Below, piece by piece: positions 38,633-49,001 of a stretch of DNA of 64,000 nt; the stretch's first letter is position 1; each line of letters begins with the position of its first letter. Made by a program: the position numbers and the translations under genes. The stretch covers positions 527,501 through 591,500 of the forward strand of contig NZ_CP046176.1 in the NCBI RefSeq assembly GCF_013009555.1, read 5' to 3'. The notes under the pieces were generated by a model. That model was not told the DNA's origin, did not search any database, and saw only the letters and a list, made by a program, of their open reading frames with translations. Source of the stretch: Phocaeicola dorei. GTDB taxonomy: Bacteria; Bacteroidota; Bacteroidia; Bacteroidales; Bacteroidaceae.

Positions 38633-40090
38633 TCAGTGCTTTTTCCAAAAACTCGGCATAAAGAGCAGAAGTACGGTAAATAACTCCAAACGCCCTATTA
38701 GCATCAGTATTGCGCTTGTCCATTTTGCTGCATCCGGCAATCCGCTCCATGAATAGGACGGACCGCATTTTCCAATACCTGGGCCTACATTGCCCAAACT
38801 GGAAATGACTACGCTGTAAGCTTCTTCAAATCCTACTCCAAACAGCATAAGAACCAGCCATCCAATAAAAATAATTGCCATATATAGAAAAATGAATGCA
38901 AGTACTGCTGACTTGGTTGTTGATGAAACAACTTGGTGGTTGATACGTACAGGAAGTATAGCATTGGGATGAATGATATGTTTGAATTCATTTTTAGAAA
39001 TACGGCTCATAATGGCTATACGTATACATTTTATTCCTCCTGTAGTGGATCCGGCACAAGCTCCGAACAACATGATGATGCACATTAATGTCCAAAGTAC
39101 AGGTACCCAGGTCATATAATCTGCAGAAATGAATCCGGTAGTGGTTTGTAAGGAAACAACCTGAAATATGGCTTTACGGAAAGATTCCTCAATACTGAAC
39201 GGACTGGTGAAAATAAGAGTGACGGTAGTGAAAAGTGTAAAAAATCCCACTGTTCCCAAATACCAGTGGAGTTCTGTGTTTTGGAATAAGCGTTTAAAAT
39301 TTCCTTTTAAGAATAATAAATATAACAAGGTGAAATTAATGCCCGACAAGAACATGAACAAGGTAATAACATATTCTATATAAGGAGAATTAAAGAATGC
39401 AATACTGTTTTGTTTGGTTGAATACCCTCCTGTGGCGGCAGTGGTCAGAGAATGACATACACTGTCGAAAAAGTCCATACCTCCGGCAATCAACAGAATA
39501 ATCTCGGCAATGGTCAGTCCTAGATAGATAGTCCAGATCCATTTGGCTGTAACACCAATACGCGGATGTACTTTATCATGGGTGGGGCCGGTGGCTTCAG
39601 CAGCAAATAATTGTACACTGCCCACTCCGAAGATCGGTAATACGGCAATAGTGAAAAATACAATTCCTAATCCGCCGATCCATTGTGTCATACTTCGCCA
39701 GAACAAAAGCCCGTGTGGCAATGACTCTATATTGTTCAAAATACTTGCTCCCGTAGTGGTGAACCCCGACATGGTTTCAAAGAAAGCGTCCGTTATACAG
39801 GGAATATATCCGCTCAGATAGAATGGAAGCATACCGAATAAAGAAAAAAAGACCCATGCGAAAGTTACAATAACATATCCGTCACGGCGACTGATCTTCT
39901 TTTCTGCATTTTTGCCGGTCAGAGAGGCTATGATGCCTGCCCCTACTGTAATTGCTGTAGAAGTTAGGAAAGCGGAAAGATCCGATTCATTATAATAAAC
40001 AGCAAGAAAGGAGCATAGAATAAGGAAGCCTGCTTCTATGAAGAATAGAGAACCCATAATCCGGGCTATCATTTTTGTGTTTATCATCAA
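38633..40090 (-). CDS. trkH: potassium uptake protein TrkH
   Basis: A 485-residue inner membrane K+ channel-like transporter with four pore-loop repeats. Selectivity-filter segments are TTTGASI, TAATGGYST, QTTTGF and SLGNVGPGIG, and the intramembrane GACAGSTTGGIKCIR is present. It works with the TrkA regulator, whose gene overlaps its start by 4 bp (ATGA). It ends the dxs-trkA-trkH operon. Confidence 0.93.
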   Translation of the reverse strand: MMINTKMIARIMGSLFFIEAGFLILCSFLAVYYNESDLSAFLTSTAITVGAGIIASLTGKNAEKKISRRDGYVIVTFAWVFFSLFGMLPFYLSGYIPCITDAFFETMSGFTTTGASILNNIESLPHGLLFWRSMTQWIGGLGIVFFTIAVLPIFGVGSVQLFAAEATGPTHDKVHPRIGVTAKWIWTIYLGLTIAEIILLIAGGMDFFDSVCHSLTTAATGGYSTKQNSIAFFNSPYIEYVITLFMFLSGINFTLLYLLFLKGNFKRLFQNTELHWYLGTVGFFTLFTTVTLIFTSPFSIEESFRKAIFQVVSLQTTTGFISADYMTWVPVLWTLMCIIMLFGACAGSTTGGIKCIRIAIMSRISKNEFKHIIHPNAILPVRINHQVVSSTTKSAVLAFIFLYMAIIFIGWLVLMLFGVGFEEAYSVVISSLGNVGPGIGKCGPSYSWSGLPDAAKWTSAILMLIGRLELFTVLLLFMPSFWKKH

Positions 40091-41427
40091 TTGAAGAATT
40101 TTTCTATTTTCTTAATCATCATCCCTAAACAGAATACCACAACATGGTCATTGGGCTGAATAACAGTATTACCTGTTACCAATATACCTTCGCCATTGCG
40201 GATGAGTCCGCCGATGGTTGCCCCTTTGGGTAATCCGGCGTCTTTGACAGCGCATTTGGTAATACGGGAACCATTTTTGACTGTGAATTCAGCCACATCA
40301 GCATTAGCGAAGGTCAGACATTTTACATTAGAAACATCGGCGTCCAGCATCATTTGGTAAATATGGCTGGCGGCAATCATCTTTTTATTGATAACCGTAC
40401 CGATATCCAAGCTTTCTGCCATACTGATATAATCAATATTTTCTACTTCCGCCACAGTCTTGGTTACTCCCATGCGTTTAGCGGCAAGACAGGCCAGAAT
40501 ATTGGTCTCAGAATTGTCTGTCAAAGCGACAAAAGCCTCGGTGTTCCTTAATCCTTCTTCCATGAGTAAATCCATATCCCGCCCATCTCCGTTGATAATC
40601 ATTACTTTTTCGTCCACAGCTTCAGTAAGTCGGTTGCATCTGTTGATGTCATTCTCAATAATCTTGACCTGCATATAATCTGGTACGTATTGTGTGGTGC
40701 GTACAGCGATTCGGCTGCCGCCCATAATCATTACATTGCGTACATCGGGATAAGTTTCTTTTCCTGCGATTTTACGGATATAAGGAATGTATTTCTTTGT
40801 TGTGGTGAAATAAACAATATCATGCAATTTGATAGCATCGTCTCCACGGGGGATGATTGTTTCATTTCCCCGCTTAATAGCTACAATATGGAATGGAATA
40901 TTACGTCCTCCCAGTTCATGAAGGGGAACGTTCAGAATTTCTGCCGTTTCTCGCGTTTTGGTACCTATCAGGACTAGTGCACCGCCGCAAAACTCCCACC
41001 ACTGACGTATCCAGCTCATTTTGATGGCATCTACTATATCTTTAGCAGCCAGCATTTCCGGATAAATCAGTGAGTGTACTCCTAGTTGGGAAAAGAATTC
41101 TTTATGTTTGGGAAGTAGATATTCGTAATTGTCAATCCGGGCTACAGTCTTTTTAGCTCCCATATTAGTAGCCAACATGCAGGCCGTCATATTGCGGCTT
41201 TCTTCTGGCATGACCCCGATAAATAAATCTGCGCCTGCCACTCCTGCATTTTTAAGGCCGGAAATGGAAGTGGGGGATGCATTGACAGTCATTAAGTCGA
41301 AGTTGGAATCAAGTTTGCTCAACTTTTCTTCGTTTTCATCCATCAAAATGATGTCTTGCTTTTCATCCGATAATAATTTCGCCAAATGGGTGCCTACTGC
41401 TCCTGCTCCTGCAATAATGATTTTCAT
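40087..41427 (-). CDS. trkA: Trk system potassium regulatory protein TrkA
   Basis: A 446-residue cytoplasmic regulator with two RCK-type halves. Each half has a nucleotide-binding Rossmann fold (IIAGAGAVGTHLAKLL at the N-terminus; VMIMGGSRIAVRTTQYV near residue 230) followed by a TrkA_C domain. It binds NAD(H) or ATP and gates TrkH. The dxs gene ends 12 bp upstream, and trkH overlaps downstream. Confidence 0.93.
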   Translation of the reverse strand: MKIIIAGAGAVGTHLAKLLSDEKQDIILMDENEEKLSKLDSNFDLMTVNASPTSISGLKNAGVAGADLFIGVMPEESRNMTACMLATNMGAKKTVARIDNYEYLLPKHKEFFSQLGVHSLIYPEMLAAKDIVDAIKMSWIRQWWEFCGGALVLIGTKTRETAEILNVPLHELGGRNIPFHIVAIKRGNETIIPRGDDAIKLHDIVYFTTTKKYIPYIRKIAGKETYPDVRNVMIMGGSRIAVRTTQYVPDYMQVKIIENDINRCNRLTEAVDEKVMIINGDGRDMDLLMEEGLRNTEAFVALTDNSETNILACLAAKRMGVTKTVAEVENIDYISMAESLDIGTVINKKMIAASHIYQMMLDADVSNVKCLTFANADVAEFTVKNGSRITKCAVKDAGLPKGATIGGLIRNGEGILVTGNTVIQPNDHVVVFCLGMMIKKIEKFFN

Positions 41428-41439
41428 TGTTCGTTTCTC

Positions 41440-43338
41440 TTAGAATGATATCAAAATTTTGTAAATACCTTCTTCGTCCATGCCGCAAATATGATATAGT
41501 TCTTTTACTGAACCATGCTGGACAAATAGATCCGGTAATCCGACACGTTTTACTTGTGGATTGTACTCATTATCTGCCATAAATTCCAGTATGGCACTGC
41601 CCATTCCACCTTTTAGCACACCATCTTCAATAGTGACCACTTGCTTGAATCTCTTGCCTATTTCGTGTAACATACTTTCATCTAACGGCTTCAAGAAACG
41701 CAAATCATAATGGGCAATGCTTTTTCCTGTTTCCTGTTCGGCATGTGTGATAGCCTTTTCTGCTTGAACACCAATGGGACCCAGTGTAATGACCGCTATG
41801 TCTTTTCCTTCTTTTAATTTTCTTCCTTTTCCTATTTCAATCTCTTGCATTGGGCATTTCCAGTCTACCAATGACCCTCTTCCGCGTGGATAACGGATGA
41901 CAAAAGGACCTTTATTGGGTAACTGGGCGGTATACATCAAACAACGTAGTTCATGTTCGTTGTAAGGGGAGGCTACAATGAGATTGGGTATCGGTCTCAT
42001 ATAAGCCAGATCGAATGCTCCGTGATGAGTAGGACCGTCTTCCCCTACTAATCCAGCGCGGTCTAGGCATAATACTACATTGAGTTTTTGTATCGCTATA
42101 TCGTGAATCACATTGTCATAGGCACGTTGCATGAAGGACGAATAGATATTGCAGAAAGGTAATAGGCCATCTTTTGCCATTCCTCCTGAAAAAGTAACGG
42201 CATGTCCTTCGGCAATTCCCACATCAAAACCTCTTTCGGGCATGGCTTTCATTAATATGTTCATGGAGCATCCTGAAGGCATTGCGGGAGTAACTCCTAC
42301 GATTTTATCGTTTGTTTGGGCTAGTTCCAATAGGGTATTTCCAAAAACATCCTGAAACAAAGGGGGCATTCCTTTGGTATCGACAACGATACGCTCTCCG
42401 GTTTCTTTGTCGAATATGCCTGGAGCATGCCAGATGGTGGCAGCTTTTTCTGCCGGACCGAAACCTTTTCCTTTGGTGGTATGTATATGGAGTAGTTTAG
42501 GTCCTTGCATATCTTTAATCTCTTTTAATACACGTGCCAAATTGTTGACATCGTGTCCATCAATAGGTCCGAAATAACGGATATTCATGCCCTCAAATAC
42601 ATTTTGCTGTTGTACCAGCATGGATTTCAGGCTGTTGTTAAATCGTATCAGGCTTTTCCGGCGTTCTTCATTCAGGATACCCCATCGATGGAACATTTGT
42701 GATATTTTATAGCGTATCCGGTTGTATCCTTCAGACATTTGCAGGTTCAACAGATATTGTTTCATACCTCCTACACTACGGTCTATAGCCATATTGTTGT
42801 CATTCAGGATAATCAGCAGGTTATTAGGAGTTGACGAGGCATTGTTCAGTCCTTCGAAAGCTAGTCCGCCACTCATGGAACCGTCACCAATTACGGCAAC
42901 GACATGCCGGTTGTTCTCTCCGTGTTTTTTGGCTGCTACAGCCATACCCAAAGCTGCGGAAATAGAATTTGACGCATGCCCGCAAGTAAATGTGTCATAT
43001 TCACTTTCGGATGGAGAAGGGAAAGGACGTATGCCATTTAGTTTACGGTTGGTGCAGAACGCATCCCGGCGTCCGGTTAAAATTTTATGCCCGTAAGCTT
43101 GATGCCCTACATCCCATACAATGCGGTCATAGGGCGTGTTGAATACATAATGTAAGGCGACGGTCAGTTCTATTACGCCCAAACTGGAACCGAAATGCCC
43201 CGGATTACATGAGAGCTCATCTATAATCTTTTGCCTTAGCTCTTTACACACTTCGGGCAGTTTGTCTGCGCTTAAATGACGCAAATCGTCCGGAGTATCT
43301 ATGCTTTGCAGCAAGTTATATAAATTATCCTGTTCCAT
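41440..43338 (-). CDS. dxs: 1-deoxy-D-xylulose-5-phosphate synthase
   Basis: A thiamine-diphosphate enzyme joining pyruvate and glyceraldehyde-3-phosphate in the first step of the MEP isoprenoid pathway. The frame opens at 43374, but an exact -7 element at 43363-43370 lies inside that extension, so the ATG at 43338 ([11 protein letters not shown], 632 residues) is preferred. Motifs are [38 protein letters not shown] (ThDP-binding GDG-N), GPIDGHD and [16 protein letters not shown]. It is the first gene of dxs-trkA-trkH, an unusual but plausible operon pairing. Confidence 0.95.
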   Translation of the reverse strand: MEQDNLYNLLQSIDTPDDLRHLSADKLPEVCKELRQKIIDELSCNPGHFGSSLGVIELTVALHYVFNTPYDRIVWDVGHQAYGHKILTGRRDAFCTNRKLNGIRPFPSPSESEYDTFTCGHASNSISAALGMAVAAKKHGENNRHVVAVIGDGSMSGGLAFEGLNNASSTPNNLLIILNDNNMAIDRSVGGMKQYLLNLQMSEGYNRIRYKISQMFHRWGILNEERRKSLIRFNNSLKSMLVQQQNVFEGMNIRYFGPIDGHDVNNLARVLKEIKDMQGPKLLHIHTTKGKGFGPAEKAATIWHAPGIFDKETGERIVVDTKGMPPLFQDVFGNTLLELAQTNDKIVGVTPAMPSGCSMNILMKAMPERGFDVGIAEGHAVTFSGGMAKDGLLPFCNIYSSFMQRAYDNVIHDIAIQKLNVVLCLDRAGLVGEDGPTHHGAFDLAYMRPIPNLIVASPYNEHELRCLMYTAQLPNKGPFVIRYPRGRGSLVDWKCPMQEIEIGKGRKLKEGKDIAVITLGPIGVQAEKAITHAEQETGKSIAHYDLRFLKPLDESMLHEIGKRFKQVVTIEDGVLKGGMGSAILEFMADNEYNPQVKRVGLPDLFVQHGSVKELYHICGMDEEGIYKILISF

Positions 43339-43362
43339 TCTTATGATATGATAAATATCGTG

Positions 43363-43370
43363 CAAAAATA
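43363..43370 (-). promoter_or_regulatory. -7 promoter element of the dxs operon
   Basis: Minus-strand TATTTTTG, an exact match, 24 bp upstream of the ATG at 43338. Confidence 0.6.
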
Positions 43371-43392
43371 GCATAAATATGTGTATTATGAT

Positions 43393-43400
43393 TACATTTG
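43393..43400 (+). promoter_or_regulatory. -7 promoter element of the GSCFA/murF-alr operon
   Basis: TACATTTG, an exact match, 30 bp before the ATG at 43431. It lies back to back with the dxs promoter. Confidence 0.6.
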
Positions 43401-43430
43401 CCCTTAAATTTTAAAAGCTTTTCTTATCGT

Positions 43431-44417
43431 ATGAATTTCAGAACGCAAGTAGAATTACCTAAAAGGGAAGCAGAAATCCGACATTCGGATCGAATCATGC
43501 TATTTGGTTCTTGTTTTGCGGAAAATATCGGAAATTTGTTGTTAACAAATAAGTTCCGTTGTGATGTAAATCCTTTTGGAATTCTCTATAATCCTTTATC
43601 TGTTGTGGAAGCTCTTTGGCAAATTCTATCCCATCAAACATATATGGAAGAGGATTTGTTCTATGCCGGAGGCTGTTGGCACAGTTGGATGCATCATAGT
43701 GTTTTTTCAGCCTCTACGGCAGCATCTTGTTTATCTTCTATAAATACTCGGCTGGCACAGGCTTCAGCCGGACTTCCTCAGCTTGATTGGCTGGTTATTA
43801 CTTGGGGGACTGCTTTTGCTTATTGGCTGAAAGAAAGGACCATGGTGGTAGGAAATTGCCATAAACAGCCCGACAGCCTTTTTACCCGACAACTTCTTAC
43901 AGTAGAGGAAATTGTCACTGAATGGGAATGTGTGTTGGTGGAATTGAGAAAAGTAAATCCGTCCTTGAAGATACTTTTCACTGTCAGCCCCATACGGCAT
44001 AGCAAAGATGGTATGCATGGTAATCAGATAAGTAAGTCCACTTTGCTCCTCGCAGCGGATGAATTGTGCCGCCGCTGGTCTGATTGTTACTATTTCCCTT
44101 CTTATGAAATCATGATGGATGAACTTCGTGATTATCGTTTTTATGCAGATGACATGTTGCATCCCTCTCCTGTAGCTGTATCTTATCTATGGGAATGTTT
44201 TACAGAATGTTATTTTAGTAAAGAAACGGATAGAATAATGAAAGAGTGGGAGGATATCCGGAAGGCTTTAGCTCACAAACCGTTTAATGCCCAATCTGAA
44301 ACATATCGTAAATTTTTAACTCAAATAGTGTTAAAGATAGAGCGACTTAAAGAAAAGTTCCCGTATTTTGACCTTCAAAAAGAATTAGAACAATGTCAAG
44401 CTCGATTGAAAATATAG
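43431..44417 (+). CDS. GSCFA domain protein
   Basis: A 328-residue cytoplasmic protein named for the motif FGSCFAENIG, which is intact at about residue 23. It also has LDWLVITWGTAFAYW, FTVSPIRHSKDGMHGNQISKS and ADDMLHPSPVAVSYLWE, consistent with a SGNH-like hydrolase fold with Ser, Asp and His. Substrate is unknown. The frame opens at 43398 on a TTG, but the promoter at 43393-43400 makes 43431 the better start. Its 3' end overlaps murF-alr by 25 bp, suggesting translational coupling and perhaps a role in the envelope. Confidence 0.88.
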   Translation: MNFRTQVELPKREAEIRHSDRIMLFGSCFAENIGNLLLTNKFRCDVNPFGILYNPLSVVEALWQILSHQTYMEEDLFYAGGCWHSWMHHSVFSASTAASCLSSINTRLAQASAGLPQLDWLVITWGTAFAYWLKERTMVVGNCHKQPDSLFTRQLLTVEEIVTEWECVLVELRKVNPSLKILFTVSPIRHSKDGMHGNQISKSTLLLAADELCRRWSDCYYFPSYEIMMDELRDYRFYADDMLHPSPVAVSYLWECFTECYFSKETDRIMKEWEDIRKALAHKPFNAQSETYRKFLTQIVLKIERLKEKFPYFDLQKELEQCQARLKI

Positions 44418-46858
44418 AAAAAGTTCTGGGAGCAAAGCGGTTTGGAAACCGTAGTGCACAGATTGATTGGATTTTAACTGATAGCCGTTCATTGTGTTTT
44501 CCGGAAGAAACATTATTTTTTGCTTTAAAAACCAAACGGAATGACGGGCATAAATATCTTTCGGAATTGTATGAACGTGGAGTCCGTAACTTTGTAGTGG
44601 GTGAATTGCCGGCTGATATGCAATCTTTTCAAGATGCGAATTTCCTGCAGTTGACCAATCCTCTGAAAGGATTACAGAAATTGGCGGAAAAACATCGGGA
44701 GCAGTTTCAGATTCCGGTTATAGGAATTACGGGAAGTAATGGAAAAACCATTGTGAAGGAATGGTTATATCAATTGCTTAGTCCAGATCGTGTGGTAACC
44801 CGTTCGCCACGTAGCTATAACTCACAGATAGGTGTGCCACTTTCGGTGTGGTTGATGAATGAGCACACTGAGTTGGCTATTTTTGAAGCGGGTATTTCCG
44901 AAATGGGTGAAATGGAGGCGTTGCAGACTATCATTAAACCTACTGTGGGTATTTTGACTAATATTGGTGGTGCGCATCAAGAGAATTTTTTCTCTTTACA
45001 GGATAAATGTATGGAGAAACTTACTTTGTTCAAAGACTGTGACGTTATTGTTTATGATGGCGATAACGAATTGATAAGTTCGTGTGTGGCAAAATCTCTT
45101 TTTGCCTCGCGTGAGATTGCTTGGTCGAAAAAGGACAATGAACGTCCGTTGTTTATTGAGTCCATTCAAAAAGGAGAACATGCTACCACTATTAAATACC
45201 GTTATTTGGGGATGCCGAATGAATTTAGTATTCCTTTTATAGATGACGCTTCTATTGAGAATTCGTTGCATTGTCTGGCTGTGGCTTTGTATATGATGGT
45301 TCCCCCTGAACAAATAACCGAGCGCATGGCGCGTTTGGAACAGATTGCTATGCGTCTGGAGGTAAAAGAAGGCAAGAATGGCTGTGTGTTGATCAATGAT
45401 AGTTATAATTCAGATTTGGCTTCTTTGGATATTGCTCTTGACTTTATGTCGCGTCGTTCTGATGATAAAGGGAAAAAACGGACACTTATCCTCTCGGATA
45501 TGCTTGAAACAGGACAGAGCAGCAAACTACTTTATCGTCAGGTTGCTGAATTGGTACATAGCCGGGGAGTAGAGAAGATTGTCGGGGTAGGAGAGGAAAT
45601 TCGGACTGCTGCTGCCCGTTTTGAGATAGAAAAGTATTTTTTTCGTACTACAGAAGAATTATTGGAATCGGATTTGCTGGCCGGGCTGCGTAATGAGGTG
45701 ATTTTGGTAAAAGGTTCGCGTGCTTTTCATTTTGACCGGATTTCAGATCGTTTGGAACTGAAAGTGCATGAAACCATTTTGGAGATCAATTTGAATGCTT
45801 TGGTTGATAACTTGAATTATTATCGCAGCAAACTGAAACCGGAAACAAAAATGGTATGTATGGTGAAGGCTTCTGCATACGGTGCCGGTTCATACGAGAT
45901 AGCTAAAACACTGCAAGATCACCGTGTGGATTACTTGGCGGTAGCTGTGGCTGATGAAGGTTCGGATTTGCGGAAAGCGGGAATCACCTGTTCCATTATG
46001 ATTATGAATCCTGAGTTGACAGCATTCAAGACCATGTTTGATTATAAATTGGAACCCGAGGTTTACAGTTTTCATTTATTGAATGAACTGATTAAAGCTG
46101 CTGAGAAAGAAGGCGTAACGAATTTCCCCATTCATATTAAATTGGATACGGGGATGCACCGTTTGGGTTTTGCACCCGAAGAGATTCCAGAACTGATAGA
46201 CCGTCTGAAGAAGCAGACAGCTGTTATTCCACGTTCTGTATTCTCTCATTTGGTAGGCAGTGACGGGGCTCAGTTTGATTCGTTTACGCGCAGACAGATA
46301 GAAATGTTTGAAGCTGCTTCTGAATGTTTGCAGGAGGCTTTTCAGCATAAGATATTGCGTCATATCTGTAATACAGCCGGGATAGAACGCTATCCGGGTG
46401 CTCAGTTCGATATGGTGCGTTTGGGAATCGGTCTTTATGGAATTGATCCGTTTACCAATCAGATTATCAATAATGTAAGTACATTAAAAACCACTATTCT
46501 TCAGATTCATGAGGTTCCTAAGGAAGAAACAGTGGGGTATAGTCGTAAAGGACATTTGGAAAGGGATTCCCGTATTGCCGCTATTCCTATCGGCTATGCC
46601 GACGGACTGAACCGACGTTTGGGAAATGGACATGCCTATTGTTTGGTGAATGGGCAGAAAGCGTCATACGTGGGTAATATCTGTATGGATGTGTGCATGA
46701 TTGATGTGACGGATATTGATTGTAAGGAAGGGGATAAAGCTATCATCTTCGGAGATGATTTACCGGTCACTGTTCTGTCAGAGATTCTGGAAACTATTCC
46801 ATACGAGATCTTGACCAGTGTGTCTAATAGGGTAAAACGAGTTTATTACCAGAATTAA
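44393..46858 (+). CDS. murF-alr: bifunctional MurF ligase-alanine racemase
   Basis: An 821-residue fusion known in Bacteroidetes. Residues 1-450 are UDP-MurNAc-tripeptide:D-Ala-D-Ala ligase (P-loop GITGSNGKTIVKEW, FEAGISEMGEME, NDSYNSD). Residues about 455-821 are a PLP-dependent alanine racemase (MVCMVKASAYGAGSYEIA with the PLP Lys, HIKLDTGMHRLGF, VRLGIGLYGIDP, IPIGYADGLNRRLGNG). It makes D-alanine and adds the D-Ala-D-Ala dipeptide in one protein; D-Ala-D-Ala ligase itself is separate. The usual KANAYGHG loop reads KASAYGAG. Confidence 0.95.
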   Translation: MSSSIENIEKVLGAKRFGNRSAQIDWILTDSRSLCFPEETLFFALKTKRNDGHKYLSELYERGVRNFVVGELPADMQSFQDANFLQLTNPLKGLQKLAEKHREQFQIPVIGITGSNGKTIVKEWLYQLLSPDRVVTRSPRSYNSQIGVPLSVWLMNEHTELAIFEAGISEMGEMEALQTIIKPTVGILTNIGGAHQENFFSLQDKCMEKLTLFKDCDVIVYDGDNELISSCVAKSLFASREIAWSKKDNERPLFIESIQKGEHATTIKYRYLGMPNEFSIPFIDDASIENSLHCLAVALYMMVPPEQITERMARLEQIAMRLEVKEGKNGCVLINDSYNSDLASLDIALDFMSRRSDDKGKKRTLILSDMLETGQSSKLLYRQVAELVHSRGVEKIVGVGEEIRTAAARFEIEKYFFRTTEELLESDLLAGLRNEVILVKGSRAFHFDRISDRLELKVHETILEINLNALVDNLNYYRSKLKPETKMVCMVKASAYGAGSYEIAKTLQDHRVDYLAVAVADEGSDLRKAGITCSIMIMNPELTAFKTMFDYKLEPEVYSFHLLNELIKAAEKEGVTNFPIHIKLDTGMHRLGFAPEEIPELIDRLKKQTAVIPRSVFSHLVGSDGAQFDSFTRRQIEMFEAASECLQEAFQHKILRHICNTAGIERYPGAQFDMVRLGIGLYGIDPFTNQIINNVSTLKTTILQIHEVPKEETVGYSRKGHLERDSRIAAIPIGYADGLNRRLGNGHAYCLVNGQKASYVGNICMDVCMIDVTDIDCKEGDKAIIFGDDLPVTVLSEILETIPYEILTSVSNRVKRVYYQN

Positions 46859-46905
46859 CGAAAAAAAGAACGAAAGAAAAAGACATGAAAAGGATGAACA
46901 TACGT

Positions 46906-46913
46906 TACTTTTG
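46906..46913 (+). promoter_or_regulatory. -7 promoter element for the DUF4858-like gene
   Basis: TACTTTTG, an exact match, 35 bp upstream of the ATG at 46948. No clear -33 element. Confidence 0.5.
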
Positions 46914-46947
46914 CGTATCTTTAGGAAGTTACTAAAAATAGATAGCT

Positions 46948-47511
46948 ATGAAACGTATATTCTTCCTTTTGTTATGTTTTTGTTTCTCGGTGTTGTCATT
47001 TGCCCAGAGAACGAATGAGGCTAAGCAGTTGACCAAACAGGACTCTTTGCGTTTGCAGCAACTATTGAGCGGTCAAGTCGAAATTGTGATAGATGATGAA
47101 ACACAGAAAGAAATTGACAGATTGTTCAATCCTGAAAAGTGGAAAATGAAATCAACTCCCTTCCCTAAAAAAAACATGAAGTTTGAAACGGAACTTCCTC
47201 GTTATTATATCTCTCAAGTGGATACAATAGATGGTAGAGGGTATATCAGACTATTGCCGTATGGACCGTTTGAAACTCCGGAAGAGGAACAAATTTATGT
47301 AGAGATTCCTATCAACAAAGAGTTGCTGGCAGGCTATGATTCTCGTTTGGAACCTGCGCCGGCAGGCAAATTTACTCCTAGTGCTTTGATGGTGGGGGCG
47401 GGTATCAGTGCTACGTTTGATGCCGATAAGCTGCTCGGAATCATTTTCAGTAAGAAAATGCGTGCAAAAGCCCGTAATGCCAAAGAGGCTGATGCTTGGA
47501 AGAGTTATTGA
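46948..47511 (+). CDS. small secreted protein, DUF4858-like
   Basis: A 187-residue protein with a signal peptide (ending SFAQR) and no recognised catalytic motif. It resembles the Bacteroides DUF4858 family by its TKQDSLRLQQLLSG opening and the ETELPRYYISQVD segment; this assignment is from memory and moderate. The C-terminus is basic and Ala-rich (KKMRAKARNAKEADAWKSY). It follows murF-alr after 89 bp with its own promoter-like element. Function unknown. Confidence 0.75.
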   Translation: MKRIFFLLLCFCFSVLSFAQRTNEAKQLTKQDSLRLQQLLSGQVEIVIDDETQKEIDRLFNPEKWKMKSTPFPKKNMKFETELPRYYISQVDTIDGRGYIRLLPYGPFETPEEEQIYVEIPINKELLAGYDSRLEPAPAGKFTPSALMVGAGISATFDADKLLGIIFSKKMRAKARNAKEADAWKSY

Positions 47512-47589
47512 ACTATTGAGTAAAGAAACGAATGCCGGATATATGTGGAATACACCGGAATTTTGTGAATTTCATGTTGAAAAAATAGG

Positions 47590-47619
47590 AGCCACGTTTG
47601 GATAGTGCCAGACGTGGCT
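47590..47619. terminator. hairpin between convergent genes
   Basis: An 8-bp stem AGCCACGT / ACGTGGCT with a 14-nt loop, between the DUF4858-like gene and the convergent GH28. No T-run, so weak. Confidence 0.4.
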
Positions 47620-47662
47620 TGTGATTAGATCTTGTTGAATTTGATTTATTCAACTGCTGATT

Positions 47663-48967
47663 TTATTTTATATTATTTATACTTACCTTTTTCCAAATGA
47701 AATTGTCAATCATTTCTTTGTCGCATTTCCCGTTTTTAGCTTTAATGTTTAGGTTTTCGAATGTAAAGTTAGTAAGTTGATATTGATCAGACTTTTCTAC
47801 ACTGAAGAAATTATCGCATTTAAAATCAATGTTTCTCATTGTCACATGGTTTGAGTAAGAAATGGGAATGTCTTTTCGATCTTTCAGGTCAAAGAATTGC
47901 GTCCAAGGTTTGATATACAGAAAATGATCTGCATCTCCGGTGATATCTTCTACCAGAATATATTCATATTGTTGAGGTGTGTCCGGCCGCATCTTTAACC
48001 ATAACAAACGATTGGCATTGGTGATGTGAATGCGTCGCAAGATAATATTGCGATTGTGGATGGATTCGCTTCCACAAGTGAGGGCGCCGTGGCAGAAACC
48101 GTATGTACAATCTTCTATGATGATGTTGGAATTTCCTCCATTATTCGGGTCTTGGTCTGCCCAAGGGCCTTTGCCGCCTTTTAAAGCTATGGCGTCATCA
48201 TTGACAGACATATAGCAGTTCTTTACCAGTACATTGCTGCATACATCAATATCAATGGCATCCGTACTTGGAGCCTTTACCGGTCTCTCCGGTGAGAAAA
48301 TATAGAGGTTCAATATTTTTATGTGATTACATTTATAAAGATGGGTAGTCCAAAAGGGAGAGTTAATGAGGCGTACTCCTGAGAGTTGGACGTTATTGCT
48401 ATGGGAAATATGAACCAGCCGGGGACGTAATTCATCCATATTGGTACATTGGGGATTGACTTTTCGACGAAGCCAAAATGATTTCCAATATCTTAATCCG
48501 TTACCATCAATAGTTCCTTTTCCAGATAACGTAAAGCCATCCACTTTGTCGGCATTGACCAACGCCGCGAAATATTTCAAGCTTTGCCCTTCCATGCGGG
48601 TGTCTATGATGGGGAAGTTGCTGATATCATCACTTCCCTTCAACACAGCTCCTTCCTCCAGATGCAGGTGTGTTTTGGGTTTGAAGAACAGCGCTCCGCT
48701 TAAATAGGTTCCTTTGGGAATAACGATAACTCCGCCACCATTTTGTGCGGCAGCATCGATGGCAGATTGTATTTTCTCTGTTTGTAACAGGGTACTGTCA
48801 TTGATGACGCCGTAATCTGTCAGAATGTATTTTTTACCTAATGTGTTTATATCTACTATTTTACTGTCCTTAAACCAATCGGATACAGGTGTGCCGTCCG
48901 GAAATTTTTCTTGTGCCAAAGACGGAAGGCATAGAAAGACGGCACATACAAAAGTTATTAATTTCAT
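47663..48967 (-). CDS. divergent GH28 glycosidase
   Basis: A 434-residue secreted protein (signal ends SLAQ) of the GH28 beta-helix fold. Its catalytic blocks differ from standard polygalacturonase: APSTDAIDID (about 234), VNDDAIALKGG (about 256), CHGALTCGSE (about 291) and WLKMRPD in place of RIK. The three catalytic Asp and the His are retained, so activity is expected, but the changed subsites suggest a different bond, perhaps in rhamnogalacturonan. It is the last gene of the GH28-GH2-GH28 block, 34 bp after GH2. Confidence 0.88.
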   Translation of the reverse strand: MKLITFVCAVFLCLPSLAQEKFPDGTPVSDWFKDSKIVDINTLGKKYILTDYGVINDSTLLQTEKIQSAIDAAAQNGGGVIVIPKGTYLSGALFFKPKTHLHLEEGAVLKGSDDISNFPIIDTRMEGQSLKYFAALVNADKVDGFTLSGKGTIDGNGLRYWKSFWLRRKVNPQCTNMDELRPRLVHISHSNNVQLSGVRLINSPFWTTHLYKCNHIKILNLYIFSPERPVKAPSTDAIDIDVCSNVLVKNCYMSVNDDAIALKGGKGPWADQDPNNGGNSNIIIEDCTYGFCHGALTCGSESIHNRNIILRRIHITNANRLLWLKMRPDTPQQYEYILVEDITGDADHFLYIKPWTQFFDLKDRKDIPISYSNHVTMRNIDFKCDNFFSVEKSDQYQLTNFTFENLNIKAKNGKCDKEMIDNFIWKKVSINNIK

Positions 48968-49001
48968 GATTCTGTTATTAAATTAATCACTATTCACTTG
49001 T

